A stretch of DNA of 64,000 bases from Variovorax flavidus (GTDB lineage Bacteria; Pseudomonadota; Gammaproteobacteria; Burkholderiales; Burkholderiaceae_C). The DNA lies in contig NZ_JASZYE010000003.1 of the NCBI RefSeq assembly GCF_030317145.1, forward strand, positions 620,001 to 684,000, read 5' to 3'. This document shows positions 52,280-60,571 of this stretch, piece after piece (position 1 is the stretch's first letter; the number at the start of each line of letters is the position of its first letter). The notes under the pieces are model-generated. The model worked only from the letters and a program-made list of their open reading frames with translations, was not told the origin of the DNA and did no database searches. The translations under genes and the position numbers were made by a program.

Positions 52280-52374
52280 GAACACCGCGGAACCGGCTTT
52301 GCCGGGCCGCCGGTGTTGCCCCCTGCAAGGGGGTTGGCGAAGCGACACGAAGTGCGCGAAGCCTGGGGGTAAGC
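52280..52374 (-). repeat. Dispersed repeat, right arm of inverted repeat
   Basis: On the minus strand this arm starts one base after the emrB stop codon and reads CTTACCCCCAGGCTTCGCGC, then the CACTTCGTGTCGCTTCGCC core, a CCCCCTTGCAGGGGG hairpin and CCCGGCAAAGCCGGTTCCGC. It is near-identical to the reverse complement of the left arm. Confidence 0.8.
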
Positions 52375-52375
52375 T

Positions 52376-53935
52376 CTAATGCGCTCCGGCGGCAGCGTCG
52401 GCGGCGCCGGGGCTGCGGGTGGGCTTGGCCAGCCAGACCAGCGGGATCAGCAGGAGGAAGAGGATGGCTGAGCCGTAGAACAGGTCGTTCGAAGCGAGCA
52501 TGAACGCTTGCTGGTCGACGAAGCGATTGAGCTGGGCCAGCACTTGGTCGGCGCTGAAGCCACTGCCCCCCAGGCCGGCGATGGCGCTGCTTGCCGCCCC
52601 GCTGCCCTGCGTGACCGATTCGACCAACTGCGCGTGATGCAGCGCCGCCCTGCTCTCCCACAAGGTCGTGGCGGTCGAGGTGCCGATCGCGCCTGCCGTG
52701 ATGCGCAGGAAGTTCGACAAGCCCGACGCGGCCGGAATCCGGTCGGGCGAGAGGCCCGACAAGGTGATCGTGACCAGCGGGATGAAGAAGAACGCCATCG
52801 CCACGCCCTGGATGATCGTCGGAATCATGATGGTCCAGAAATCGGCCTGCGTATTGAAGTTCGATCGCATCCACAGGACCAGCGCAAACACCAGGAAGGA
52901 GAAGGTCGCGTAGCGGCGCGGATCGATCTTGCCCACCGTGAGGCCGACGATTGGCGAGAAAAAGATCGCCAGAAGGCCCACGGGCGCCATGATCATCCCG
53001 GCCTGCGTCGCCGTATAGCCCATGAACTGCTGCAGCCACAGCGGCAGGATCACCACGTTGCCGAAGAAGAGGCCATAGGCCACCGCCGTCGCAAGCGCGC
53101 CCGACCAGAAGTTGCGTCGCTTGAAGAGCGACAAGTCGACCACCGGATGCTTGTCAGTGAGTTCCCAGACAAGGAAGAACGCGAATCCGACGCCCGCCAC
53201 GATCGCAAGAGTGACGATCTCGGCGGAGTGGAACCAGTCGAGTTCCTTGCCCTTGTCGAGCATGAGTTGCAGCGAGCCGACCCACAGCACGAGCAGCGCC
53301 AGTCCGATGCCGTCGATCGGCACCTTGCGCGTGCCGCTCTCGCGCTTGCGGTAGATGCCCCACGTGATGGCCGCGGCGAGCAGACCGACCGGGATGTTGA
53401 TGTAGAAGATCCAGGGCCAGGAGATGTTGTCGGTGATCCACCCGCCGAGCAGCGGGCCCATGACGGGCGCCACCAGCGTGGTCATCGACCACATCGCCAT
53501 TGCAAGACCGGCCTTTGCCCGCGGATAGCTCGACAGCAGCAGCGTCTGCGACAGCGGAATCATCGGACCGGCAACGAAGCCCTGCAGCGCGCGAAACGCG
53601 ATGAGCATCGTCATGTTGGGTGCGAGCCCGCAAAGCCACGAACTGATGATGAACAGCAGCACGCTGGTCATGAACAGGCGCACCTGGCCGAAACGCTGGG
53701 TCAGCCAGCCGGTGAGCGGCACGGCGATGGCGTTGGCCACCGCGAAACTGGTGATGACCCACGTGCCCTGGGTCGAGCTGACGCCGAGGTCGCCGGCAAT
53801 GGCCGGAAGCGAGACGTTGGCGATCGACGTGTCCAGCACGTTCATGAAGGTCGCGGCAGAAAGCGCGACCGTCCCCCACACGCGGGCGGAGCCCTCGAGC
53901 GGCGGGAGCGGTTGGGAAACCGGGGCGTTCGACAT
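52376..53935 (-). CDS. emrB: DHA2-family MFS drug exporter EmrB
   Basis: A 519-residue, 14-helix proton-coupled exporter. DHA2 motifs are visible: FMNVLDTSIANVSLPAIAGDLG in helix 1, the motif A-like LTQRFGQVRLF loop, LSQTLLLSSYPRAKAG and GPLLGGWITDNISWPWIFYINIPVG. The C-terminal helices follow a long periplasmic loop with QLVESVTQGSG. With EmrA and the outer-membrane factor encoded upstream it forms a tripartite pump spanning the envelope. The drug range is unknown. A dispersed repeat follows the stop at once. Confidence 0.93.
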   Translation of the reverse strand: MSNAPVSQPLPPLEGSARVWGTVALSAATFMNVLDTSIANVSLPAIAGDLGVSSTQGTWVITSFAVANAIAVPLTGWLTQRFGQVRLFMTSVLLFIISSWLCGLAPNMTMLIAFRALQGFVAGPMIPLSQTLLLSSYPRAKAGLAMAMWSMTTLVAPVMGPLLGGWITDNISWPWIFYINIPVGLLAAAITWGIYRKRESGTRKVPIDGIGLALLVLWVGSLQLMLDKGKELDWFHSAEIVTLAIVAGVGFAFFLVWELTDKHPVVDLSLFKRRNFWSGALATAVAYGLFFGNVVILPLWLQQFMGYTATQAGMIMAPVGLLAIFFSPIVGLTVGKIDPRRYATFSFLVFALVLWMRSNFNTQADFWTIMIPTIIQGVAMAFFFIPLVTITLSGLSPDRIPAASGLSNFLRITAGAIGTSTATTLWESRAALHHAQLVESVTQGSGAASSAIAGLGGSGFSADQVLAQLNRFVDQQAFMLASNDLFYGSAILFLLLIPLVWLAKPTRSPGAADAAAGAH

Positions 53936-53954
53936 CGCGCGAGAGCCGGGCTGA

Positions 53955-55256
53955 TCAGCCGGGTTGGGCCTGCGAGGCGGCCGGGCCGCCGTGGTTGTTC
54001 GAGTTCGTCGCGGGCGCCTTGCGCGTCATTTCGCGGCCCAGGTTCGCGGCGATGATGCGTTCGACTTCGGCGTCGGCGCCGTGGTCGAGCTTGCTGTAGA
54101 CCTGCGTCTGGACCAGCGCGCTGTCACGCGGTGCGTCGGCGAGCATCTTGCCGCCCTTCTTGCTCACGTCGATCTCGGCGTCCATCGAGAGACCCACGCG
54201 CAGCGGATTGGCCTTGAGCTGCTCTGGATCGAGTGCAATGCGCACGGGCACGCGCTGCACCACCTTGATCCAGTTGCCGGTCGCGTTCTGCGCAGGCAGC
54301 AGCGCAAAGGCTGCGCCGGTGCCGACGCCCAGGCCGGCGACGCGGCCGTCGTACTCCACCTTCTTGCCGTACAGGTCGGCCGTGAGCTTCACGGGCTGGT
54401 CGATACGGATGTTGCGCAGCTGCACTTCCTTGAAGTTGGCATCGACCCACAGCTGGTTCAGGGGCACGATCGACATCATCGGCGTGCCCGCAGCCACCCG
54501 CTGGCCGAGCTGCACGGTGCGCTTGGCAACGTAGCCCTCGACCGGCGCCGGCATCGCGACGCGTTGCGTGGCGAGATAAGCCTCGCGCACCTTGGCGGCG
54601 GCGGCCTGCACGCTCGGATGCTGCTCGACGCTCGTGCCTTCGGTCAGCGACTGGTTGCTGGTGAGTTGTTCGCGCGCGGCGAGTGCGTTGGCCTGCGCGG
54701 CCGCGAGGGCACTCTTGGCGTTGGCCAGCGCCGTCTCGGAGTGGTTGAGCTCTTCCTTCGACACCGCGCCGTTGCCAGACAGCGCTTGGCGGCGCTTCAG
54801 GTCATCCTGCGCGCGGGCGATGTCGCTCTGCGCCCTGACGATGTCGGACTGACGCAGCGACACCTGTGCCGCCAGCGAGGCGTTGTTAACATACAGGGTA
54901 CGCACCTGGCGCACGGCCTGTGCAAGCGCAGCTTCGGCCTGGTCGAGCGCCACCTTGGCGTCGGACGGATCGAGCTGCACCAGCGGCTGGCCGGCCTTCA
55001 CGAGGTCGGTATCGTCCGCCATGATGGCCATGACCGTGCCGCCGATCTGCGGCGTGATCTGGATCACGTTGCCCTGCACGTAGGCGTTGTCGGTCGATTC
55101 ATAGTGGCTGGCGACCAGCCATTCGTACACGCCCCATCCGGCACCGGCGAGGACGACGACCGACGCGAGCGCGGTCAGCGCGCGACGGCGCTTGTTGCTG
55201 GGGGCCGCGGCCTCGGCAGCGGGTGCAGCGGGTTGAGCGGCGTTGTTGTTTTCCAT
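53955..55256 (-). CDS. emrA: HlyD/EmrA-family membrane fusion protein
   Basis: A 433-residue periplasmic adaptor: cytoplasmic N-terminus, one membrane helix (ALTALASVVVLAGAGWGVYEW, about 27-47) and the first lipoyl half (DNAYVQGNVIQITPQIGGTV). A long alpha-hairpin coiled coil covers about 110-220, and the second lipoyl half and beta-barrel domain hold APVEGYVAKRTVQLGQRVAAGTP. It links EmrB to the NodT-type channel. The Asn/Gly-rich tail has no obvious role. It is 19 nt upstream of emrB. Confidence 0.93.
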   Translation of the reverse strand: MENNNAAQPAAPAAEAAAPSNKRRRALTALASVVVLAGAGWGVYEWLVASHYESTDNAYVQGNVIQITPQIGGTVMAIMADDTDLVKAGQPLVQLDPSDAKVALDQAEAALAQAVRQVRTLYVNNASLAAQVSLRQSDIVRAQSDIARAQDDLKRRQALSGNGAVSKEELNHSETALANAKSALAAAQANALAAREQLTSNQSLTEGTSVEQHPSVQAAAAKVREAYLATQRVAMPAPVEGYVAKRTVQLGQRVAAGTPMMSIVPLNQLWVDANFKEVQLRNIRIDQPVKLTADLYGKKVEYDGRVAGLGVGTGAAFALLPAQNATGNWIKVVQRVPVRIALDPEQLKANPLRVGLSMDAEIDVSKKGGKMLADAPRDSALVQTQVYSKLDHGADAEVERIIAANLGREMTRKAPATNSNNHGGPAASQAQPG

Positions 55257-55285
55257 GGCAATGTCTTTCGGCTTCAGAGCGATGT

Positions 55286-56785
55286 TCAGGGGTGTTGGGG
55301 CGCTGATTGAGCGGCGGCGGTCGTGTCGGCGGTGGGCTGCCAGCCGCCGCCCAGTGCGCGTGCGAGGGCGACCTGGCTGTCGAGCGCACGCGCGGCGAGA
55401 TCCACGCCTTCGCGGCGCTGCAACAGGACGGTGGTTTCGGCCGACAGCACGTCGAGGAAGTTGCCGAGGCCCGCGCTGTAGCGCTGTACGGCGATCTGGT
55501 AGGCCGCTTCCGCGGCATCCTGCGCGTCGCGCTGCTGGACCTGCTGACGCGCAATCGACTGCACGCTCGTGACCTGGTCGGCCACGTCGCGCACGGCGTC
55601 GAGCACGGTGGTGTTGTAGCTTTCGATCGCGGCGTCGAGATCTGCAGCCTTGCCGCGGAGATTGGCGCGCAGCCTGCCGCCCTCGAAGATGGGCAAACGA
55701 ATGGCAGGGCCGACGCCCCACTGCTGGCTGCCCGACTTGAGGAGGTTGTCGAAGCCGATGCTCGAGAAGCCGGCGAAGGCCACCAGATTGATGTTGGGAT
55801 AGAACTGGGTCTTGGCGTTGGCAACGTCGCTGGTCGCTGCTTCGACGCGCCAGCGCGCAGCAGCAATGTCCGCGCGGCGACCCAACAGGTCGGCCGGGAT
55901 CGTCGACTGCAGCGCCATCGCCTTGAGGCCGTCGAGCGCCGGCGGAACGAGTGCCTGCGTTGCGCCCGGCCGCGCCACCAGCGCGTCCAGCGCATGCTGC
56001 GCGATCTCGATCTGCTCGCGCAGCGACTCGATCTGCTGACGCGCCTGGGGAATGGCGCCTTCGCTCTGCTTGGACTGCAGGCGCGTATCGAGGCCGGCGG
56101 CGACGCGGTCGCGCACCAGCTTGAAGACTTCTTCTCGCTGCGCAAGCGTGCGCTCGGCGACAGCGAGCTGATCGTGCAGGCGAGCCCATTGCACGTAGCT
56201 CCGTGCGACGTTGCTGGCCAACAGGATGCGAGCAGCATCGGCTTCGGCGGCAGCAGCGTTCGCGGAGCCGATGGCGGCTTCGATCGCGGTGCGGTTCTTG
56301 CCGAAGAAGTCGATTTCCCAGCTGCCGTTCAGTTGAAGGGCACCCGTCTCCTGGACCGACCCGCCCAGCGGCGCCGGATAGATGTAGTTGCCGCTGAACT
56401 TCTGGCGCGTCAGGTCGAGCGAGCCGTTGATCTGAGGCTTGTCTGCAGCTTCGGTTGCCGAAACGGCGGCCTGCGCGCGTGCGAGACGGGCGCGTGCGAC
56501 TTGCAGATTGGGATTGCCTTCGATCGCCTGGGCAACGAGCGAATCGAGTTGCGCATTGCCGAAAGCGAGCCACCACTGGCTATCGATCGTCAGGGCAGCA
56601 GCGCTGGCGCCGGGCGCAGTCGAGGGGGCCGGCGCAGCCGTGAGGCCGAGCGACTCCGCATCGCGAAGCTTCGCGTGCGAGGCGACGTTGCCCATGTCGG
56701 CACAGCCGGCGAGGACCAGCGCGAGCGCCGCGGCTGCCACTGCAGTCGTACGGCGCATGGCGCCATCAGGAAGAAGTTGAGTCAT
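55286..56785 (-). CDS. NodT-family outer membrane efflux lipoprotein
   Basis: A 499-residue TolC-like channel subunit. The lipoprotein signal has lipobox LAGC (near residue 26). Two outer-membrane-efflux repeats follow (about 60-260 and 275-470), with the family motif WEIDFFGKNRTAIEAA and a mirrored GPAIRLPIFEGGRLRANLRG. The ATG at 56785 has GGAGAAA before it and lies inside the 3' end of marR (20-nt overlap). An internal ATG at 56758 is less likely. It acts with EmrA and EmrB. Confidence 0.9.
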   Translation of the reverse strand: MTQLLPDGAMRRTTAVAAAALALVLAGCADMGNVASHAKLRDAESLGLTAAPAPSTAPGASAAALTIDSQWWLAFGNAQLDSLVAQAIEGNPNLQVARARLARAQAAVSATEAADKPQINGSLDLTRQKFSGNYIYPAPLGGSVQETGALQLNGSWEIDFFGKNRTAIEAAIGSANAAAAEADAARILLASNVARSYVQWARLHDQLAVAERTLAQREEVFKLVRDRVAAGLDTRLQSKQSEGAIPQARQQIESLREQIEIAQHALDALVARPGATQALVPPALDGLKAMALQSTIPADLLGRRADIAAARWRVEAATSDVANAKTQFYPNINLVAFAGFSSIGFDNLLKSGSQQWGVGPAIRLPIFEGGRLRANLRGKAADLDAAIESYNTTVLDAVRDVADQVTSVQSIARQQVQQRDAQDAAEAAYQIAVQRYSAGLGNFLDVLSAETTVLLQRREGVDLAARALDSQVALARALGGGWQPTADTTAAAQSAPQHP

Positions 56786-57317
56786 CTTTTTCTCCACGGG
56801 CCGACAGGGCCTGTGCGTTATCAAGGATTCGGCGCAAATAGCTCTTGAGCTGTTGCCACTCTTCGTTCGTGAACCCGGCGAGATGCTCGTTCTGCACGCG
56901 GCTGAGCACATGTGGCACTTCTTCGGCGGCCGCGCGCCCTTCGTCGGTGAGCTCGATGTTGACCACGCGCCGATCGGACACGGAGCGCACCCGGCGGCAC
57001 AGGCCCTTGGCTTCCAGGCGATCGAGAAGGCGGGTCATGGCGCCGGTATCGAGTTGGCATTCGCGGGCCAGTTCGGCAACCGTCGTAGCCTGCCCGATGT
57101 GCAGCTTGTGAAGCGGAACCCATTGCGGATAGGTCGGACTACCCGGCTCGCACATCTGGATCTCGACCGATTGGCCGACCGCCGTCAGGATGCGGCGCAT
57201 CATGTAACCGATGCTTTCCTCCGCGCGATAGTTCTCGGCCTTGTAGAAGGCCTTGACCTCGGGCAACTTGCCTGGCGAAGGAGCCGGAGGCCCCCCGGAG
57301 TTCTTTGGATCGGACAT
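56766..57317 (-). CDS. MarR-family repressor of the efflux operon
   Basis: A 183-residue winged-helix regulator. The N-terminal extension is Pro-rich (1-20). The dimerisation helix is followed by the wHTH with ATTVAELARECQLDTGAMTRLLDRLEAKGL and the wing VRSVSDRRVVNIELT. MarR proteins release DNA on binding phenolic or lipophilic compounds. It is the first gene of the marR-OMF-emrA-emrB operon, directly behind a consensus promoter whose spacer and -35 lie in a palindrome. That is the classical layout for autorepression. No Shine-Dalgarno precedes the ATG. Confidence 0.92.
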   Translation of the reverse strand: MSDPKNSGGPPAPSPGKLPEVKAFYKAENYRAEESIGYMMRRILTAVGQSVEIQMCEPGSPTYPQWVPLHKLHIGQATTVAELARECQLDTGAMTRLLDRLEAKGLCRRVRSVSDRRVVNIELTDEGRAAAEEVPHVLSRVQNEHLAGFTNEEWQQLKSYLRRILDNAQALSARGEKDDSTSS

Positions 57318-57323
57318 GACGCA

Positions 57324-57357
57324 ATAATAGTTGCCTCGACAATTACTGTCAAGGCGA
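57324..57357 (-). promoter_or_regulatory. Consensus promoter with palindromic operator of the marR-efflux operon
   Basis: On the minus strand TTGACA (57347-57352) is followed by a 17-bp spacer and TATTAT (57324-57329), which lies 6 nt before the marR ATG. The inverted repeat TTGCCTCGACA / TGTCAAGGCGA (57331-57341 and 57347-57357, 9 of 11 paired) covers the -35 and spacer and is the likely MarR site. Confidence 0.8.
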
Positions 57358-57380
57358 CCTTTGAGTGGGCAACCGTTAGC

Positions 57381-57386
57381 TAGAAT
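57381..57386 (+). promoter_or_regulatory. Candidate -10 element of the ABC exporter (TAGAAT)
   Basis: TAGAAT lies exactly 6 nt before the ATG at 57393, and no Shine-Dalgarno is present. Its -35 region would border the MarR palindrome, so MarR could also influence this gene. Confidence 0.45.
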
Positions 57387-57392
57387 CGGGCC

Positions 57393-59177
57393 ATGGCTTC
57401 CCCTGCTTCCTCATCCCCGGGCAAAGGCTCTCCCAAGTCGCTGTCCGGACTGGCCCCTTTTCTGCGGCCGTACCGCGTTCAGATTGGTCTCGCGGCCGTT
57501 TTCCTCGTGCTGGCCGCGGCGACCACGCTGGTATTCCCGGTGGCGCTGCGCAGCCTGATCGACGGCGGGCTGGTGCCCGGCGACAAGGGCGAACAGACCA
57601 TGGCGCTGCGCGACCACTTTGTCGCTCTCTTCGCGGTGGCCGTTGCGCTGGGGGTTTTTTCCGCGGCGCGCTTCTATACGGTCAGTTGGCTGGGCGAGCG
57701 GGTCACAGCCGACCTCCGCAACGCCGTGTACGCACATGTCCTGCGCCAAAGCCCTGTCTTCTTCGAGACCACGCAAACTGGCGAGGTGCTGTCGCGCCTG
57801 ACGGCCGACACGACGCTGGTCCAGACCGTCGTCGGCTCCTCGCTCAGCATGGGATTGCGCAATGCCGTGATGGGCGTCGGCGCCCTGGCCATGCTGATCT
57901 GGACCAATCCCTACGTGATGGTGCAAGTGCTCGGCATCCTGGTGCTCGTGGTCTTGCCCAGCATGTGGTTTGGCCGGCGCGTGCGCAAACTGTCGCGCGC
58001 CAGCCAGGACCGCGTGGCCGATTCGAGCGCCATCGCGGCCGAGGTGCTGAATGCCATTCCGGTGGTGCAAAGCTATACCGCTGAAAGCCGCGAGGCCGCG
58101 CGTTTCGACGCGTCGACCGACAGCGCATTCCGCACCGCAGTCCGTCGCACGAAGGCGCGCTCGGTGCTGGTGGCCTTCATCATCATCGCGACGTCCGCGG
58201 CGCTGCTCTGGGGTCTCTATCAGGGAACGCAGGCAGTCCTGCACGGCGACATCACCGCCGGGCACCTCGGCCAGACGGTCGTCTACGTCATCATCCTGGC
58301 AAGCGCGGCCGCTGTCCTCGGCGAGGTCTACGGCGACCTGCTGCGCGCCGCGGGCGCCACCGAAAGGCTGATGGAATTGCTGCACGCCAAGCCGGTCATC
58401 CTGTCGCCCGATCAGCCGGCCCAGGCGCCCATTCCCGAGGCCGGGAGCGCCGTCAGCTTCGAATCGGTGGGCTTCCACTATCCCTCGCGAGCCGGCACGC
58501 CTGCCCTGCGCGACTTCCATCTGTCCGTCGCGCCTGGCGAAACTGTGGCGCTCGTCGGGTCGAGCGGCGCCGGAAAGAGCACGGTCTTCCAGTTGTTGCT
58601 GCGCTATTACGATCCTCAATCAGGAAACATCAGGCTCGACGGCACACCGCTCGCGTCGTTGTCGCTCGACGAACTGCGCACGCGCATTGGCCTGGTGCCA
58701 CAGGATGCCGTCATCTTCTCGGCCAGCGCCTTCGAGAACATCCGCTACGGCCGCCCCGATGCCAGCGCGGAGGAAGTCCACGCCGCGGCCAGGGCCGCGT
58801 TCGCGGACGGTTTCCTCAGGGCACTGCCCGAGGGCTACGACACCTTCCTGGGTGAGCGCGGCGTGCGCCTCTCGGGCGGACAACGCCAGCGCATCGCGAT
58901 CGCGCGTGCCATGCTCAAGAATCCGCCCTTGTTGCTGCTCGACGAAGCGACGAGCGCCCTCGATGCCGAAAGCGAGCGCATGGTGCAGGCTGCGCTCGAA
59001 TCCGCGATGTCCGGTCGCACGACGATCGTCATCGCCCATCGGCTGGCCACGGTCCAGAAGGCGGACCGCATCGTGGTGCTGGATCATGGCGGCATCGTCG
59101 AGCAGGGAACGCATGCGGCGCTGGTCGCCCAGAACGGCGTCTACGCGCGATTGGCAGCCCTGCAATTCGCGGCTTGA
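57393..59177 (+). CDS. MsbA/BmrA-like ABC exporter (fused permease and ATPase)
   Basis: A 594-residue half-transporter working as a homodimer. The N-terminal domain has six membrane helices (about 30-320) with the intracellular coupling segments SPVFFETTQTGEVLSRL and SRASQDRVADSSAIAAEVL. The C-terminal ATPase has Walker A GSSGAGKST, the Q-loop VPQDAVIFSASAFENIRYG, signature LSGGQRQRIAIARA, Walker B LLLLDEATSALD and the H-loop IAHRL. The substrate may be a lipid or drug; the divergent efflux operon next to it is suggestive. The first 15 residues are low-complexity. Confidence 0.92.
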   Translation: MASPASSSPGKGSPKSLSGLAPFLRPYRVQIGLAAVFLVLAAATTLVFPVALRSLIDGGLVPGDKGEQTMALRDHFVALFAVAVALGVFSAARFYTVSWLGERVTADLRNAVYAHVLRQSPVFFETTQTGEVLSRLTADTTLVQTVVGSSLSMGLRNAVMGVGALAMLIWTNPYVMVQVLGILVLVVLPSMWFGRRVRKLSRASQDRVADSSAIAAEVLNAIPVVQSYTAESREAARFDASTDSAFRTAVRRTKARSVLVAFIIIATSAALLWGLYQGTQAVLHGDITAGHLGQTVVYVIILASAAAVLGEVYGDLLRAAGATERLMELLHAKPVILSPDQPAQAPIPEAGSAVSFESVGFHYPSRAGTPALRDFHLSVAPGETVALVGSSGAGKSTVFQLLLRYYDPQSGNIRLDGTPLASLSLDELRTRIGLVPQDAVIFSASAFENIRYGRPDASAEEVHAAARAAFADGFLRALPEGYDTFLGERGVRLSGGQRQRIAIARAMLKNPPLLLLDEATSALDAESERMVQAALESAMSGRTTIVIAHRLATVQKADRIVVLDHGGIVEQGTHAALVAQNGVYARLAALQFAA

Positions 59178-59187
59178 GGAAGCGTCA

Positions 59188-59208
59188 GCTTGCGTTCTTG
59201 GCGCAAGC
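59188..59208. terminator. Weak hairpin between convergent genes
   Basis: GCTTGCG and CGCAAGC pair across a 7-nt loop, between the ABC exporter stop and the DUF1178 stop. There is no T run, so intrinsic termination is doubtful. Confidence 0.3.
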
Positions 59209-59213
59209 CGCGA

Positions 59214-59651
59214 TCACTGCAGCGTTTCCTTGAGTGCCGCCGGCAACGGCAGCGAAAACACCGAGATCCCTTCGTCGATCAAGGTCTGGGCTTGTTCTCG
59301 CGTGGCCTGGCCACGGATGCCGCGCTCTTCGGCCTCGCCGTAATGCATCTTGCGGGCTTCGTCGGCGAAGCGATCGCCGACGTCTTCGGTCTGTGCGATC
59401 ACCTCGCGCACGGCGCGCAACCAGCGCGCCTCGGGCGAATTGCTCTCCGGCGTGGTCGCGGGGACATCTGGGGACGGCTTCGGTCCGCCCAGGTTCAGCC
59501 GCGGCGCCGCCAGCATCTTGGTGATCGCGGTGTCGCCGCAAATGGGGCATTCCACCAGCCCGGCCGCCAGCTGGGTGTCGAAAGCGTCATGCGATGCGAA
59601 CCACCCTTCGAAGCCGTGGCCATGCGCGCACTGGAGGTTGAGGACCTTCAT
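59214..59651 (-). CDS. DUF1178 zinc-ribbon-like protein
   Basis: A 145-residue protein of DUF1178. The N-terminal zinc-ribbon-like part has a cysteine in LQCAHGHGFEGWF and a CPIC pair about 30 residues later (VECPICGDTAITKML). A Pro-rich linker and a helical C-terminal half follow, with ARKMHYGEAEERGIRGQAT, which is strongly characteristic of the family. Function unknown. It is the last gene of the nuoN-DUF2818-NUDIX-DUF1178 series, 7 nt after the NUDIX gene. Confidence 0.9.
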   Translation of the reverse strand: MKVLNLQCAHGHGFEGWFASHDAFDTQLAAGLVECPICGDTAITKMLAAPRLNLGGPKPSPDVPATTPESNSPEARWLRAVREVIAQTEDVGDRFADEARKMHYGEAEERGIRGQATREQAQTLIDEGISVFSLPLPAALKETLQ

Positions 59652-59658
59652 GCGCAGA

Positions 59659-60252
59659 TTATCCGGCGCGATCAGAAAGCTCGCTGCTTTTCCAGTCGAG
59701 CGTCCATGCGCCCGACAGGACGTTTTGCAGCCAAAGCGTGCAAGTGAGCGTCTTGGCGTCCGACACGGTTCCGTCCCGGCACCAGTCCATCAGTTCTTCC
59801 GGCGTCGCGGAGATCACATCGAGAAACTCGCCATGATCCAGCTGCCGGGCGCCGAGCGACAGGCCGCGCGCGAAGTAGATATGGATGATTTCCGTGGAGT
59901 ACGCGACCGCCAGATGCATTGCCCCCGCGTGCGCCCACTCGCTGGCGGTGTAGCCGGTTTCCTCGAGGAGCTCGCGCTGGCCGCACAGGAAGGGATCTTC
60001 GCCGGCATCCAGCTTGCCGGCCGGAAACTCGGTCATCACGTGGCCGACGGGGTAGCGGAACTGGCGCTCGAGCACCACGCGGCCATCATCGAGCAGAGGC
60101 ACGACGACCACGGCTCCCGGATGAATGATGTATTCACGGGTTGCAGTGTGGCCATCGGGCAGCCGGACGGTGTCGCGCTTCGCCTGCAGGAAGCTGCCCT
60201 TGAAGAGCAGCTCGCTCGCGGTGACTTCTTCCTTCAGATGCAGATCATCCAT
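59659..60252 (-). CDS. NUDIX hydrolase (ADP-ribose pyrophosphatase-like)
   Basis: A 197-residue NUDIX enzyme. The Nudix box is complete: G in GKLDAGEDPFLCGQRELLEETGY with the REL-EE-G core. REYIIHPGAVVVVPLL and RQFRYPVG match the ADP-sugar pyrophosphatase branch (NudF-like), which hydrolyses ADP-ribose to AMP and ribose 5-phosphate. The substrate is inferred from these motifs. It sits 6 nt after the DUF2818 gene in the tail of the nuo operon, which would tie NAD(H) breakdown products to complex I expression. Confidence 0.88.
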   Translation of the reverse strand: MDDLHLKEEVTASELLFKGSFLQAKRDTVRLPDGHTATREYIIHPGAVVVVPLLDDGRVVLERQFRYPVGHVMTEFPAGKLDAGEDPFLCGQRELLEETGYTASEWAHAGAMHLAVAYSTEIIHIYFARGLSLGARQLDHGEFLDVISATPEELMDWCRDGTVSDAKTLTCTLWLQNVLSGAWTLDWKSSELSDRAG

Positions 60253-60258
60253 TTCAGC

Positions 60259-60564
60259 CTAGCTCCGATGCTTGAGCAGATAGCGCCAGGTGAATCCCGG
60301 AAACGCGAGCACGATGAACAACGCACCGGTGACCGCGTAGAACTCCCACCCTTGAGAGGAAATCTGGCCGACACGGCTTTCGAACAGGAGCCCGATACCG
60401 CCCGCGATGAAATAGAGAAACACCAGCTCACCCAGTCGGACGGCCAGCGTCTTGGTGCGGGTCGAGAGTGGCACCAGCCCCAGCAGGCGATCGGTGACGA
60501 ATGGCAGGTTGGCAGCCACCAGGGCGACCAACAGGACCATCCAGACCGACGCGCTTTGCGACAC
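60259..60564 (-). CDS. DUF2818 small membrane protein
   Basis: A 101-residue membrane protein with three hydrophobic segments (VWMVLLVALVAANLPFV, LGELVFLYFIAGGIGLLF and FYAVTGALFIVLAFPGF) and a basic C-terminus. The family is known by its place directly after nuoN in betaproteobacteria, as here (7 nt gap). It starts at a GTG. A role in complex I assembly or function is a guess from location only. Confidence 0.87.
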   Translation of the reverse strand: MSQSASVWMVLLVALVAANLPFVTDRLLGLVPLSTRTKTLAVRLGELVFLYFIAGGIGLLFESRVGQISSQGWEFYAVTGALFIVLAFPGFTWRYLLKHRS

Positions 60565-60571
60565 GGCGAGA

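Larger units (their letters stand above)
51932..52375. other. 444-bp gene-free gap between livG and emrB
   Basis: No credible gene is present. The first 130 bp should hold the livG promoter on the minus strand. The rest is the inverted-repeat element (52064-52374) with a GC-rich middle that itself contains a degenerate copy of the same modules (CCCCCGTGCCACGGGGG hairpin and a CCTGGGGGGTGAG end). Confidence 0.6.

Noticed and set aside
52064..52374. The inverted repeat considered as an insertion sequence
   Set aside because: No transposase frame lies between the arms and no target-site duplication is evident, so only a non-autonomous or structural repeat can be claimed.
55257..56576. A long upstream extension of the emrA frame into the outer-membrane factor gene
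   Set aside because: EmrA begins at 55256 with a normal N-terminus; the extension is an Arg-rich out-of-frame reading of the channel gene.
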